Source of the DNA: Stigmatella aurantiaca DW4/3-1
GTDB taxonomy: Bacteria; Myxococcota; Myxococcia; Myxococcales; Myxococcaceae
NCBI RefSeq assembly: GCF_000165485.1
Contig: NC_014623.1
Span: 5,040,893-5,104,892 of the forward strand
Reading direction: 5' to 3'
Length of the DNA: 64,000 bases
Part shown: positions 38,387 through 49,179 of the stretch, one piece after another
Numbering within the stretch: position 1 is the stretch's first letter
Layout of the letters: the number at the start of each line of letters is the position of its first letter
The notes under the pieces: model-generated
What the model saw: the letters and a program-made list of their open reading frames with translations, nothing else
Database searches by the model: none
What the model was told of the DNA's origin: nothing
Translations under genes and position numbers: made by a program

Positions 38387-40588
38387 TCAGCCCGGCGTGA
38401 ACCAGACCACCGAGAGGGGCGGGAGCGTCAGCAGCGCGGACGCTTCCTGTCCATCCCAGGGCTGGGCTTCCGTGTGGATCTGACCCCCGTTGCCCATTCC
38501 CGAGCCCCCGTACTCCTGGGCGTCCGTGTTCAGCAGTTCCTGATAGGAGCCCTGGCGCGGGAAGCCGACGCGGTAGTTCTCTCGCGGGACCGGTGACAGG
38601 TTGGCCACGCACACCACGTGCCGTCCCGGGGTGCGCGAGCGCCGAATGAAGGAGAACACGTTCGACGCCGCCGAATCCGGCTGCACCCACTGGAAGCCCC
38701 GGGGCTCGCTGTCCGCGTCGTACAGCGCGGGAATGTCCCGGTACACGCGGTTCAGGTCCGCCACCAGGGTCTGGATGCCCCGGTGTCCCGGCTCCTCCAG
38801 CAGGTGCCAGTCGAGGCTCCGGTCACTGCTCCACTCCGCGGGCTGGCCGAACTCGCCCCCCATGAAGAGCAGCTTCTTGCCCGGGTGGGCCCACATCCAC
38901 GCCAGCAGGGCCCGGAGGTTGGCGCGCTTCTGCCACGCATCTCCCGGCATGCGGCCGTACAGAGAGCCCTTGCCGTGCACCACCTCGTCATGGCTCAGCG
39001 GCAGCATGAAGTTCTCGCTGAACGCGTAGAGCAGGCCGAAGGTGAGGTTGTTGTGGTGGTGCTGCCGGTAGATGGGGTCCTTCGAGAAGTACAGCAGCGT
39101 GTCGTGCATCCACCCCATGTTCCACTTGAAGTGGAACCCCAGGCCGCCCTCGTTGATGGGCTGGCTCACCTTGGGCCAGGCGGTGGACTCCTCGGCGATG
39201 ACCACCACGCCCGGGTGCTTGCGGCGCACCGAGTCGTTCAGCTCGCGCAGGAAGGTGATGGCCTCCTCGTTCTCCCGGCCTCCCCAGCGGTTGGGGATCC
39301 ACTCGCCGTGCTTGCGGCTGTAGTCCAGGTAGAGCATGGAGGCCACCGCGTCCACGCGCAGCCCGTCGATGTGGTACTCCTCGAGCCAGAAGAGCGCGTT
39401 GGCGATGAGGAAGTTGCGGACCTCGTTGCGCCCGAAGTTGAAGACCAGCGTGCCCCAGTCCGGCTGTGAGCCCTGCCGGGGATCCGCGTGCTCGTAGAGC
39501 GCGGTGCCATCGAAATTCCCCAGGGCATGCGCATCCCGCGGGAAGTGGCCCGGCACCCAGTCGATGATGACGCCGATGCCCTGCTCGTGCAGGTGGTTGA
39601 TGAAGTAGCGCAGGTCGTCCGGATGCCCGTAGCGAGCGGTGGGCGCGTAGTAGTTGCCCACCTGGTAGCCCCAGGACGGGCCATAGGGGTGCTCCGACAC
39701 CGGAAGCAGCTCCACGTGCGTGAAGCCCATGCGCTTGACGTAGTCGCCCAGCTCGTGGGCCAGCTCCCGGTAGGTCAGGGGCCTGTCTCCGTCCTGCACC
39801 ACGCGCCGCCAGGAGCCGATGTGGACCTCGTACACGCTCCAGGGCTTCTGCGTGGGCTCGCCCTCGCTCCGGGAGGTCAGCCACTGCGAGTCCGTCCACG
39901 AGAAGTGGTTCAGGGCATGCACCACCGAGGCGGTGGCCGGCGGCACTTCCGTGCGGAAGGCGAAGGGATCGGCCTTGAGCATCGGCGAGCCCCCGTGGTT
40001 GGGGCGGATCTCGAACTTGTAGCGCGTGCCCTCGCCCACCTCGGGGATGAACAGCTCCCAGATGCCGGAGGCGCCCATGCGGCGCATGGGGTGCAGGCGG
40101 CCGTCCCAGCCGTTGAAGTCTCCCACCACGGAGACGCCCGCCGCGGTAGGGGCCCAGACGGCAAAGGACACGCCAGCCACCCCGTTGTGGTGAATGAGGT
40201 GCGCCCCCATCCGCTCCCACAGCTTCTCGTGGCGGCCCTGGCCCGCGTAGTACAGGTCCAGCTCGCCCAACGTGGGCAGGAAGCTGTAGGGGTCCCTCAG
40301 GGTGAAGGTCTTGTTGCCCGGGTACTCCACCTCCAGCAGGTAGTTGAACACCTGCTCCCGCCCGTTGAGGCGCGCCTCGAAGATGCCCCCCTTGCGGTGC
40401 GTCATGGGGACGCGGCCCCCGAAGTCCGGGACCACGTGGATGGCGGTGGCGTCCGGACGGTAGGCGCGGACCACGATGCCATCTCCGTCCGGGTGGATGC
40501 CCAGGAGGTGGTGGGGCTCGGAATGCCGCAACTCGAGGAGCTGCTGAATCTCCGTGTCGATTTGCTGTCGCTCGGCGGGCTTCTTCAC
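38387..40588 (-). CDS. glgB: 1,4-alpha-glucan branching enzyme GlgB
   Basis: A 733-residue GH13 enzyme, last of the glgE-treS-mak-glgB operon. It cuts alpha-1,4-glucan and reattaches the piece as an alpha-1,6 branch. Visible features: an N-terminal CBM48-like region (HHLLGIHPDG, VSVVGDFNGWDGR), then the barrel with the nucleophile Asp in GLRVDAVASM, the acid Glu in VIAEEST, and the third Asp in LSHDEVVHGKGS. The length is normal for the family. The start is GTG at 40588, overlapping the maltokinase stop (GTGA). Confidence 0.96.
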   Translation of the reverse strand: MKKPAERQQIDTEIQQLLELRHSEPHHLLGIHPDGDGIVVRAYRPDATAIHVVPDFGGRVPMTHRKGGIFEARLNGREQVFNYLLEVEYPGNKTFTLRDPYSFLPTLGELDLYYAGQGRHEKLWERMGAHLIHHNGVAGVSFAVWAPTAAGVSVVGDFNGWDGRLHPMRRMGASGIWELFIPEVGEGTRYKFEIRPNHGGSPMLKADPFAFRTEVPPATASVVHALNHFSWTDSQWLTSRSEGEPTQKPWSVYEVHIGSWRRVVQDGDRPLTYRELAHELGDYVKRMGFTHVELLPVSEHPYGPSWGYQVGNYYAPTARYGHPDDLRYFINHLHEQGIGVIIDWVPGHFPRDAHALGNFDGTALYEHADPRQGSQPDWGTLVFNFGRNEVRNFLIANALFWLEEYHIDGLRVDAVASMLYLDYSRKHGEWIPNRWGGRENEEAITFLRELNDSVRRKHPGVVVIAEESTAWPKVSQPINEGGLGFHFKWNMGWMHDTLLYFSKDPIYRQHHHNNLTFGLLYAFSENFMLPLSHDEVVHGKGSLYGRMPGDAWQKRANLRALLAWMWAHPGKKLLFMGGEFGQPAEWSSDRSLDWHLLEEPGHRGIQTLVADLNRVYRDIPALYDADSEPRGFQWVQPDSAASNVFSFIRRSRTPGRHVVCVANLSPVPRENYRVGFPRQGSYQELLNTDAQEYGGSGMGNGGQIHTEAQPWDGQEASALLTLPPLSVVWFTPG

Positions 40589-41912
40589 GTCGGCTCCTCC
40601 ATCCTCAAGAGGGCCTGGACGGGGATACGCACCCAGTCCGGGCGGTTCTGCAATTCATAACGGACTTCGTACAGCAGCTTCTCGAGCTCGAAGGCGCGGA
40701 GCATCGTCCAGAACGAGGCCTCGTCGGCGGGCAGGAAGGCCGCGCCCCGGGTGATTTCCCGGTAGCCCTCGAGGAAGGCCTGACGGCAGGGGGCCAGCCG
40801 CGGACCGGGCGAGTTGCCCTCCAGCATCACCGTGGCCTCGGCGTAGTCGAACGAGCGCAACATCCCCGCCACGTCCCGCATGGGCGAGTACTTCTCCCGG
40901 CGCTGGGTGAAGTTTCGAGAGGGCTCTCCCTCGAAGTCGAAGATGAGCCACTGGTTCTCCGAGCGGAGCACCTGGCCCAGGTGGAGATCCCCGTGGATGC
41001 GGATCTTCTGACCGGACGGCGTCACGTGCGCCAGCCGCCGCGCGTGCTCCATCAGCCGCTCGCGCTGGTTGTCGATGTCCACGTGCACCCGGCTGGCGTC
41101 CGCCAGCGTCTTGCCCATCTCGCCCAGGATGGAGGCGCTCCAGCGTTGCAGGTCCTCCTGGAGGAGCGGCTCCGGGGCGAAGGCGGGATCATCGGTCACC
41201 GAGGCCAGCGCGTGGTGCAGCTCGCCAATGCGGCGGCCCAGCTCCCGCATCTCCTCCAGGAAAGGCGCGGGCAGCTCTCCAGAGCGGCGGAACTGCTCCA
41301 GCGTGTACTTCCAGCCGTCCGTGGCGTTGGGTACGAAGCGGTGCACCAGCGCCAGGGTGGCCCCCGCGTTGCCCGACAGGCTCAGCGCCCCCAGCAACAT
41401 GGGCGTGGAGCGGAACGAGGTGCGGGTGGCGAGAAACCGCCCCATCTCGTGCTCCGGGTTCACCCCCGCCTCCAGCTTGCGGATGATCTTCAGGATGACC
41501 TTCTCCCCGAAGACGACGGAGGTGTTGCTCTGCTCCACCGTGAGGCGGCGCACCGGCAGCGGGTCGGGCAGGGCCACGAGCCCATCCGGCGTGCTGAGCC
41601 ACTCGCCCTGGACCTGTCCAGAGGAGGAGGGCACCGTGCGCTGCTCCCGGATGATCTGGAAGAGGTTGCGCAGGCAGTCCGCCTCTTCGAGCGCATCCTG
41701 GATGCCCTCCGAGGAAGGCTTGACGGGCAGCAGGTAGCGCTCGGGCTGGCCCAGCTCGTAGACCACCTCGACGACAGCGAGGCTGAAGGCACATGAGCCA
41801 GAATCCAGGGTCACGTGATCCACCACGGACACGGATTTGATAGGCCAGGCCTTCCCGGCGAACCAGCGCTGGTGTTTCAGGTATTCGGGCAGCTTGGTCA
41901 GGTCCACGGGTG

Positions 41913-41916
<4 letters not shown>
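40585..41916 (-). CDS. mak: Maltokinase (Mak/Pep2)
   Basis: A 443-residue ATP-dependent kinase that makes maltose 1-phosphate from maltose. N-terminal cap: [10 protein letters not shown]. Kinase-like core: HGDLHLGQV catalytic loop and IFDFEGEP metal-binding motif. The start is taken as GTG 41916, which overlaps the treS stop by 4 bases with GGGAGGA at the right spacing; an upstream in-frame start would lie deep inside treS. It links TreS (trehalose to maltose) to GlgE in the same operon. Its own stop overlaps the glgB start. Confidence 0.94.
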
Positions 41917-43568
<1,652 letters not shown>

Positions 43569-43583
43569 ACACCTCTCGGAGAA

Positions 43584-45581
43584 TCACTCGTAGTAGTCGA
43601 ACGCCTGCTCGGATCGACGGAAGCGGTACACGGCCCAGATGGCCGCGGGCTGCTCGGGGGTCAGCATCACCTGAGAGTGGGGTCCTTGCCACAGCCGCCG
43701 CTCATCCGTCAGCAGCTCATGCACCTGGTAGGTCTCGTCGGGTTGGATGCCCAACGCCGCCAGGGGCACGTGGAGGATGGCCTCCTGGGGGGAGTGCGGA
43801 TCCAGGCTCACCGCGACGAGCACCTGGCTGGAGCCATCCTTCGTGCGCTTGCTGTAGAAGACGATGTGCTCGTTCTCGGCCACGTGGAACTCGAGGTTCC
43901 CGTAGAGCTGGAGCGCGCGGTGCTGCTTGCGGGCCGCGTTCAGCTTGGAGATCCAGCCGCGGATGTTGCCGGGCCGGTCGAGATCCCACGCGACGAGCTG
44001 GTACTTCTCCGAGTCGAGGTACTCCTCCTTGCCGTGGAGGCCGCGGTCCTCGCAGAGCTCGTAGCCGCAATACATGCCGTAGGAGGAGGAGAGGGTGGCC
44101 GCCAGGGCCACGCGCAGGCGGAAGCCTCCCGGGCCGCTGCGCTGGAGCATCTCCGGGAGGATGTCCGGCGTGTTGGGCCAGAGGTTGCCGCGGAAGTACT
44201 CGGACACGGGCGGGGAGGTGATCTCCTCCAGGTACTCCTGGAGCTCCTGCTTGAAGTTGCGCCAGGTGAAGTACGTGTAGGACTGGCTGAAGCCCACCTT
44301 GGCCAGGGCCTTCATCACCTTGGGGCGCGTGAAGGCCTCCGACAGGAAGACCACCCCCGGGTGGACATCCTGCACCTTGCGGATGAGCCAGGCCCAGAAC
44401 TGGAGCGGCTTGGTGTGCGGGTTGTCCACGCGGAAGACGCGCACGCCCTGGTCCACCCAGTGCAGCACCACGGAGGCCAGCTCCGCCCAGAGCGCCTCGC
44501 GCGCGGGGCCCATCCAGTCGAAGTTGACGATGTCCTCGTAGCGCTTCGGAGGGTTCTCCGCCGTCTTGATGGTGCCGTCTGGCCGGTGGAGGAACCACTC
44601 CGGATGTTCCTTCACGTACGGGTGGTCCGGCGAGCACTGGAAGGCGACGTCCAGCGCCACCTCGATGCCGTGGGCCTCCGCGGCCTTCAGGAAGTGGCGG
44701 AAGTCCTCCAGCGTGCCCAGCTCCGGATGCACCGCCTTGTGGCCGCCCTCGGCGGAGCCGATGGCCCACGGGCTGCCCACGTCACCGGGCTCCGTCTTCA
44801 GGCTGTTGTTCTTGCCCTTGCGCGCCGTGCGGCCAATGGGGTGGATGGGGGGCAGATAGACGGTGTCGAAGCCAAGGGACTGGATGTAAGGCAACCACGC
44901 TTCGGCGTCCTTGAAGGTGCCGTGCGTGCGGCCATCGCGCACGGCCGAGCGCGGGAAGAACTCGTACCAGGCCCCGGTCCGCGCCCGCTCCCGGTCCGCG
45001 AAGACCTCCAGGACCCGGTCGTAGCGGGTGGACAGCGAGCGATCCGCGTGACGGGCGGCCGCCAGCGCCAGCTCCGGGGCCAGCGCGATCGCGATGTGTT
45101 CGGGCGAGGGCGGTTGTTTCAGCTTCCGGGAGGACTCGGTGAGCAGGCGGTGGTCCTCGGCGAAGCCTGCGGCCTGGGCCCGGCCCGCGGCGCCCTCCAG
45201 CAATGCGGCGCCCTCCAGCAGCTCGCTGCGCACCTCCCGCCCCGCATCCACCTTGCGCTTGAGCTCGGATGCCCAGGTGGCGACCAGGTCCGGCCACGCC
45301 TCCACGGTGTACTGGTAGCGGCCATTGCGCGCCAGTGGGAACTCGGCGGTCCACAAGTCGTTCCCGCGCGAGCGCATGGGCACTTCGCTCCAGGACGTCT
45401 CTTGCGAGGTGGGGAGGATTTGCCGCCAGCGGACGATGGCGACGAGGACATCATGTCCTTCCTTGAACAGGTCCGCCTCGACGGTGAATGTGTCCCCCTC
45501 GACGCGTTTCACGGCAAATCGGCCGCCATCCAACTCTGGGCGGACGCTCTCGATGACCACACTTCCGATTCGTGAGTTCAT
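43584..45581 (-). CDS. glgE: Maltosyltransferase GlgE (maltose-1-phosphate : alpha-1,4-glucan)
   Basis: A 665-residue GH13 enzyme, first in the operon, that extends alpha-glucan by maltosyl units from maltose 1-phosphate. The nucleophile Asp lies in FRVDNPHTKP and the acid Glu in LSEAFTRP; CSPDHPYVKEHPEWF and YEDIVNFDW are typical of GlgE. The start is placed at ATG 45581 (MNSRIGSVVIESV), which matches the usual GlgE N-terminus; a GTG at 45617 would add 12 residues. No glgC or glgA is in the window, so this region represents the trehalose-fed route to glycogen-like glucan. The promoter should lie in the palindrome-containing gap shared with the sigma factor gene. Confidence 0.96.
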   Translation of the reverse strand: MNSRIGSVVIESVRPELDGGRFAVKRVEGDTFTVEADLFKEGHDVLVAIVRWRQILPTSQETSWSEVPMRSRGNDLWTAEFPLARNGRYQYTVEAWPDLVATWASELKRKVDAGREVRSELLEGAALLEGAAGRAQAAGFAEDHRLLTESSRKLKQPPSPEHIAIALAPELALAAARHADRSLSTRYDRVLEVFADRERARTGAWYEFFPRSAVRDGRTHGTFKDAEAWLPYIQSLGFDTVYLPPIHPIGRTARKGKNNSLKTEPGDVGSPWAIGSAEGGHKAVHPELGTLEDFRHFLKAAEAHGIEVALDVAFQCSPDHPYVKEHPEWFLHRPDGTIKTAENPPKRYEDIVNFDWMGPAREALWAELASVVLHWVDQGVRVFRVDNPHTKPLQFWAWLIRKVQDVHPGVVFLSEAFTRPKVMKALAKVGFSQSYTYFTWRNFKQELQEYLEEITSPPVSEYFRGNLWPNTPDILPEMLQRSGPGGFRLRVALAATLSSSYGMYCGYELCEDRGLHGKEEYLDSEKYQLVAWDLDRPGNIRGWISKLNAARKQHRALQLYGNLEFHVAENEHIVFYSKRTKDGSSQVLVAVSLDPHSPQEAILHVPLAALGIQPDETYQVHELLTDERRLWQGPHSQVMLTPEQPAAIWAVYRFRRSEQAFDYYE

Positions 45582-45660
45582 ATAAGGACAGCCGGGGCTT
45601 ATAGGGCTGGGTTCCACTTCTTCAGGGCTTCACAATGCGAGGGACGTTGATGTTGAACGG

Positions 45661-45695
45661 CTCCGCGCGCGGAGATGGTGAAAAGTGAACGTTCA
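45661..45695. promoter_or_regulatory. Two perfect palindromes between glgE and an ECF sigma gene
   Basis: CTCCGCGCGCGGAG (45661-45674) is a perfect 14-base palindrome. TGAACGTTCA (45686-45695) is a perfect 10-base palindrome, 11 bases further on. They lie in the short divergent region, 80-115 bases from the glgE start and 64-98 bases from the sigma start. This is a good position for operators, but no regulator is known. Confidence 0.45.
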
Positions 45696-45758
45696 GGGGC
45701 GCCCTGGGGGCAGTGCCCAGGAAGATCCACGAACGGCGTCTGTCGGCAAAAATGTGAG

Positions 45759-46391
45759 ATGCCACCCGAGGTTGCGGTATCCGGGAGTCAGACGGTGCTT
45801 TCCGATTCCCCTGCTACGCAAGCGAGCGAGACAGCGGCCGACCAGGCGCTTCTCCAGCAGGTTGCCCTAGGCAACAGCGAGATGATGCGCGTGCTCTACG
45901 CACGGTGTGCGGGGCGCGCCTGGTCCGTGGTACTGCGCATCCTGGGCTCACGGGCCGATGCGGAGGAGGTCCTCCAGGAGACCTTCCTGGAAGTCTGGCG
46001 CCGCGCCCGCCAGTACGACGCCAAACGCGGCGGGCTGGAGACGTGGGTGGTGACGATTGCCCGGACCCGCGCCATCGATCGGCGGCGGTCCCTGGGCACC
46101 GTGGCCCGCGTCATCGCCGATGTGGCCTCGCACCCGCCGCTCATCAACCCGGTGGCGCCTCCGCCCTCCGAGGTGACCGAGCAGTGGCAGGACCGCAAGC
46201 GCGTGGCCGCGGCCCTGCGGGAGTTGCCCCGCGAGCAGCGGACGATGGTGGAGCTGGCCTACTTCGAGGGGCTGTCCCAGCGGGAGATCTCCGAGCGCAC
46301 CGGAGAGCCCCTGGGAACGGTGAAGACGCGCGTCCGGCTGGCGCTGGAGAAGCTCTCCGGGCTGCTGGAAGAGCCCGTCTGGGGAGATTAG
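45759..46391 (+). CDS. ECF-type RNA polymerase sigma factor
   Basis: A 210-residue sigma-70 family protein. Region 2 spans LYARCAGRAWSVVLRILG to DAEEVLQETFLEVWRRA and WVVTIARTRAIDRRR; region 4 is LPREQRTMVELAYFEGLSQ with EISERTGEPLGTVKTRV as the HTH. Start ATG 45759 is chosen because upstream residues lack sigma character; a longer form from 45675 would overlap a palindrome. No anti-sigma gene is adjacent: the next gene is convergent and encodes an aminotransferase. It is divergent from the glucan operon, which it might control. Confidence 0.9.
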   Translation: MPPEVAVSGSQTVLSDSPATQASETAADQALLQQVALGNSEMMRVLYARCAGRAWSVVLRILGSRADAEEVLQETFLEVWRRARQYDAKRGGLETWVVTIARTRAIDRRRSLGTVARVIADVASHPPLINPVAPPPSEVTEQWQDRKRVAAALRELPREQRTMVELAYFEGLSQREISERTGEPLGTVKTRVRLALEKLSGLLEEPVWGD

Positions 46392-46398
46392 GGGGCGC

Positions 46399-47556
46399 TC
46401 AGGGCAGCAGCGAGGTGCGGCGCAGGCGCTCCCGCAGGAGCTTGAGCCGCTCTTGGGTCTCGAAGCTGAAGACCAAGCGGATGTAGCGCTCGGCCACCGA
46501 GGAGCCCCAGTTCGTCATCGGCGTGGCCGCGACCTTCGCCTGCGTCAGCAGGATGGAGGCGGCATCCGTGGCGCTGTAGCCCAGCGCGTGCGCGTCCAGC
46601 AGCATGCTCCAGCCGCCATCGGGGATGACCACCGGCAGCCCCTCGAGCTGCTCGAGCATCAAGTCCCTGCGGGCCTTCCACTCGGCGATGGCCTCCTGGA
46701 CGCCGGAGTTCTCGGTGCGCAGGGCGACTTCAGCCCCCTTCTGGGAGATGCCGGGCGGCGCGATGACCAGGTAGCTGTGCGTGTAGAAGACGTCCGCCAT
46801 CACCTTCGGAGGACCGGCGATCCAGCCGATGCGCCAGCCGATCATCCGGTACTCCTTGGAGATGGAGCCCACGATGAGCGTGCGCTCCGGCATGCCCGTG
46901 AGCGAGGCCGGGTGGCGCAAGGGCAGCCCGTCATAGAGCACGCCCTCGAGCGCGGCGTCGTACAGCAGCCACAGGTTGCGCGTGACGCACAGCTCGCGGA
47001 TGGCCAGCCACTCCGCCTCCGACAGCACGTGGCCCGAGGGCATGCCCGGGTTGGACAGCACCATGGCCCGCGTGCGGCTCGTCACCATGGCGCGCAGCAT
47101 GTCCAGGTCCAGCCGCCACCGCTTGTCCACCACCTTCATCGGCACGAACATGGGCACGCCACCCGCGAAGGTGACGCGATGAATCATCCCCGCGTACGTC
47201 GGGTCCGTCAGCAGCACCTCGTCGCCCGGCTCGATGACGGCCAGCAGCGCGGAGATGAGGCCCTGGGTGCCGCCGGCCGTGATGACGATCTGCCGATCCG
47301 GATCATACGAGAGGTTGCTCTGGCGCTTGAGGCGCGAGGCCACCGCTTGGCGCAGCCCCGCGGTCCCCGTGAAGGGCACGTAGCTGTTGGCCTCGCTGGC
47401 GCCCACCGCCTCGCGCGTGGCGGCGATGGCGTCTTGCGGAGGGGGCAGATCCGTCGCGAAATTTTCCAGCCGGAGCACTTCGGGATCCGTGGTGGCCTCC
47501 GAGACCACGCGATCGACGTTGAACCCCACTACGCGCATCATTCGAGACGGACGCAT
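46399..47556 (-). CDS. PLP-dependent class I/II aminotransferase
   Basis: A 385-residue fold-type I enzyme. The PLP Lys is in SISKEYRMIGWRIGW, the Asn in LSNPGMPSG, the Asp/Tyr region in LLYDAALEG, and the Arg that binds the carboxylate in RYIRLVF. GGAGG lies 4 bases before ATG 47556. It is a single-gene unit, 8 bases from the convergent sigma gene. The amino donor and substrate cannot be told from sequence; it resembles aspartate/aromatic aminotransferase-like proteins. Confidence 0.9.
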   Translation of the reverse strand: MRPSRMMRVVGFNVDRVVSEATTDPEVLRLENFATDLPPPQDAIAATREAVGASEANSYVPFTGTAGLRQAVASRLKRQSNLSYDPDRQIVITAGGTQGLISALLAVIEPGDEVLLTDPTYAGMIHRVTFAGGVPMFVPMKVVDKRWRLDLDMLRAMVTSRTRAMVLSNPGMPSGHVLSEAEWLAIRELCVTRNLWLLYDAALEGVLYDGLPLRHPASLTGMPERTLIVGSISKEYRMIGWRIGWIAGPPKVMADVFYTHSYLVIAPPGISQKGAEVALRTENSGVQEAIAEWKARRDLMLEQLEGLPVVIPDGGWSMLLDAHALGYSATDAASILLTQAKVAATPMTNWGSSVAERYIRLVFSFETQERLKLLRERLRRTSLLP

Positions 47557-47686
47557 TTCTCCTCCGGAGCGGTAGAACTATACCCGCCCCGGGTGGGAGG
47601 AGTGGATCCATCATGAGGAGGCCTGCGAGTTTCACTCCTGTGCTGGGTCTACCTTGTCCCCCAGGGTGGGCAGGCGCGGTGGGGCG

Positions 47687-48559
47687 TTAGCGCGGCTTCA
47701 GCGGGTAGTAGCCCACCTGGGTGACGAGTTGCTGCCCTTGCGGGGAGAGCGCGAAGTCGATGAAGGCCTGGGCCGTTCCCTGGGGCGCGCCTCGGACATA
47801 GAAGAAGAGATCCCGCGAGAGGGGATAGTGGCCGGTCTGGATGTTCTCGGCGGACGGCGCGATGGACTCCGCGCCTTGCAGGATGCTCAGCTCCCGGATG
47901 CCCTTGGCGTAGGCGGCCCCGCCGTAGCCGATGCCGTTCTTCTCCTTGGACACCGCGTTCACCACCGCCGCGGTGCCGGGCAGTGACAGGGTGGAAGGAG
48001 AGAAGTCCTCGTTTCCCAGGACGTGCTCCTTCACGAAGACGTACGTCCCCGAGGAGTTCTCGCGCGAATAGAGAACGATGGGCGCGTCCTGTCCGCCCAC
48101 GTCTTTCCACCGGGTGATGTCTCCCAGGTAGATGCCCTTGAGCTGCGCCACCGAGAGCGCGCGGACGGGGTTGGATTCGTGGACGTAGAACGTCACCCCA
48201 TCCCGGGCGACGGGGATCTCCCGTGCCTCCGTCTTGTGCTGGGCCTGAACCTTCTGCGCCTCGGCCGGCTTGATGGCCCGGCTGGACATGGCGATGTCCG
48301 TGGTGCCGTTGATCAGGGCGGCGATGCCCGTGCCAGAGCCACCGCCCGTCACCTGGAGGGACGCCTGGGCGTTCTGTTTCATGAACTCCGCAGCCCATCG
48401 TTGGCCCAGCAGGACCATCGTGTCCGAGCCCTTCACCGTGAGGTTGCGGCCCTCCGGGACCGCGGGCGGCGTGCCTGCCGTGGGGGGCTCGGAGCGCTTA
48501 CACCCCGGCAAGAGCATCAGGAGCGAGAGGAACGTGAGAAGGGAAGGAGCACGCCGCAT
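47687..48559 (-). CDS. PstS-like phosphate-binding lipoprotein
   Basis: A 290-residue periplasmic binding protein with lipobox LLPGC. The phosphate-type ligand site is seen as VKGSDTMV near the N-terminus and TGGGSGTGIAALINGTTDIA with SSRAI further on. YSRENSSGTYVF and the ending YPLKPR fit the PstS/SphX family. No pstC, pstA, pstB or phoU gene is adjacent, so it is an orphan that may serve a transporter elsewhere or act in phosphate sensing. A strong hairpin lies 26 bases upstream of its start. Confidence 0.9.
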   Translation of the reverse strand: MRRAPSLLTFLSLLMLLPGCKRSEPPTAGTPPAVPEGRNLTVKGSDTMVLLGQRWAAEFMKQNAQASLQVTGGGSGTGIAALINGTTDIAMSSRAIKPAEAQKVQAQHKTEAREIPVARDGVTFYVHESNPVRALSVAQLKGIYLGDITRWKDVGGQDAPIVLYSRENSSGTYVFVKEHVLGNEDFSPSTLSLPGTAAVVNAVSKEKNGIGYGGAAYAKGIRELSILQGAESIAPSAENIQTGHYPLSRDLFFYVRGAPQGTAQAFIDFALSPQGQQLVTQVGYYPLKPR

Positions 48560-48584
48560 CTTCAGGGACTTAATCCAAGGACAA

Positions 48585-48611
48585 GGGGTAGGGAAAGGAA
48601 CTCCCTACCCC
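48585..48611. promoter_or_regulatory. 10-base perfect inverted repeat upstream of the pstS-like gene
   Basis: GGGGTAGGGA and TCCCTACCCC are separated by 7 bases. The repeat lies 26-52 bases before the pstS-like start and 74-100 bases before the divergent exported-protein gene. It could be an operator or a leader hairpin. It does not look like a classical Pho box. Confidence 0.5.
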
Positions 48612-48684
48612 GGCTGCAGCGCGCACGACAGTCCGCCCGGCCCGCGATTGAGCCTGAGTGGAACCGGGCCTAGGCTACGCCCTC

Positions 48685-49179
48685 ATGTTGACCGTCATGT
48701 TCCTCTCCCTGTTGTTGGGCGCGGCGCCAGGTGACGGCGCCTCGTCCGTGTCCCCTCAAGCCCTCGATGCGCCGCCGCTGGTGGATGACTCGCCGACGGC
48801 ATGGTCCTGCACGGTGGACACCCTGCGCGCTGGCCGGGAGTGTGTCTTCGAAGCGGAGCTGACCTCCGCGGCGCCCAGCCAGGAGCAGGCCTCCGCCAAC
48901 ATCCGGCTCGTTCAAGAGGTGGCGCGGAAGCTGTGCGCCGAGGCCTCCCGGTCTCCCTCGGAAGAAGGCCAGGGGGACCGCACCATCGCTGCTTTCTGTG
49001 AGCGGAGGACCCTCGCCGTCGCCGAAGAGCGCTGCGGGCTGGCAGAGAGCGTGCTGGTGGACGCCGAGGGGCGCTTCGCCCCCGCCGCCAGGGCCTGTTA
49101 CCGCGCGCTCGCCGGGGTGCTTCAGGAGGCCCAGATGCGGTCCACCGTGGCCAAGGCGCACGAGAAGGGGACACCATGA
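48685..49179 (+). CDS. Exported protein of unknown function
   Basis: A 164-residue protein with an N-terminal signal peptide (MLTVMFLSLLLGAAPG). The mature part has five Cys residues (SCTV, RECVF, KLCAE, AFCER, RCGLA) and a sixth near the end (ARACYR), suggesting disulphides outside the cytoplasm. The middle and end are helical and charged. A GTG at 48658 is an alternative start. It overlaps the next lipoprotein gene by 4 bases (ATGA), so the two are probably made and act together. No family is recognised. Confidence 0.75.
   Translation: MLTVMFLSLLLGAAPGDGASSVSPQALDAPPLVDDSPTAWSCTVDTLRAGRECVFEAELTSAAPSQEQASANIRLVQEVARKLCAEASRSPSEEGQGDRTIAAFCERRTLAVAEERCGLAESVLVDAEGRFAPAARACYRALAGVLQEAQMRSTVAKAHEKGTP

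Noticed and set aside
45675-45758. Longer sigma factor N-terminus
   Set aside because: The 28 extra residues have no sigma character, and the start would abut one palindrome and run through the other.
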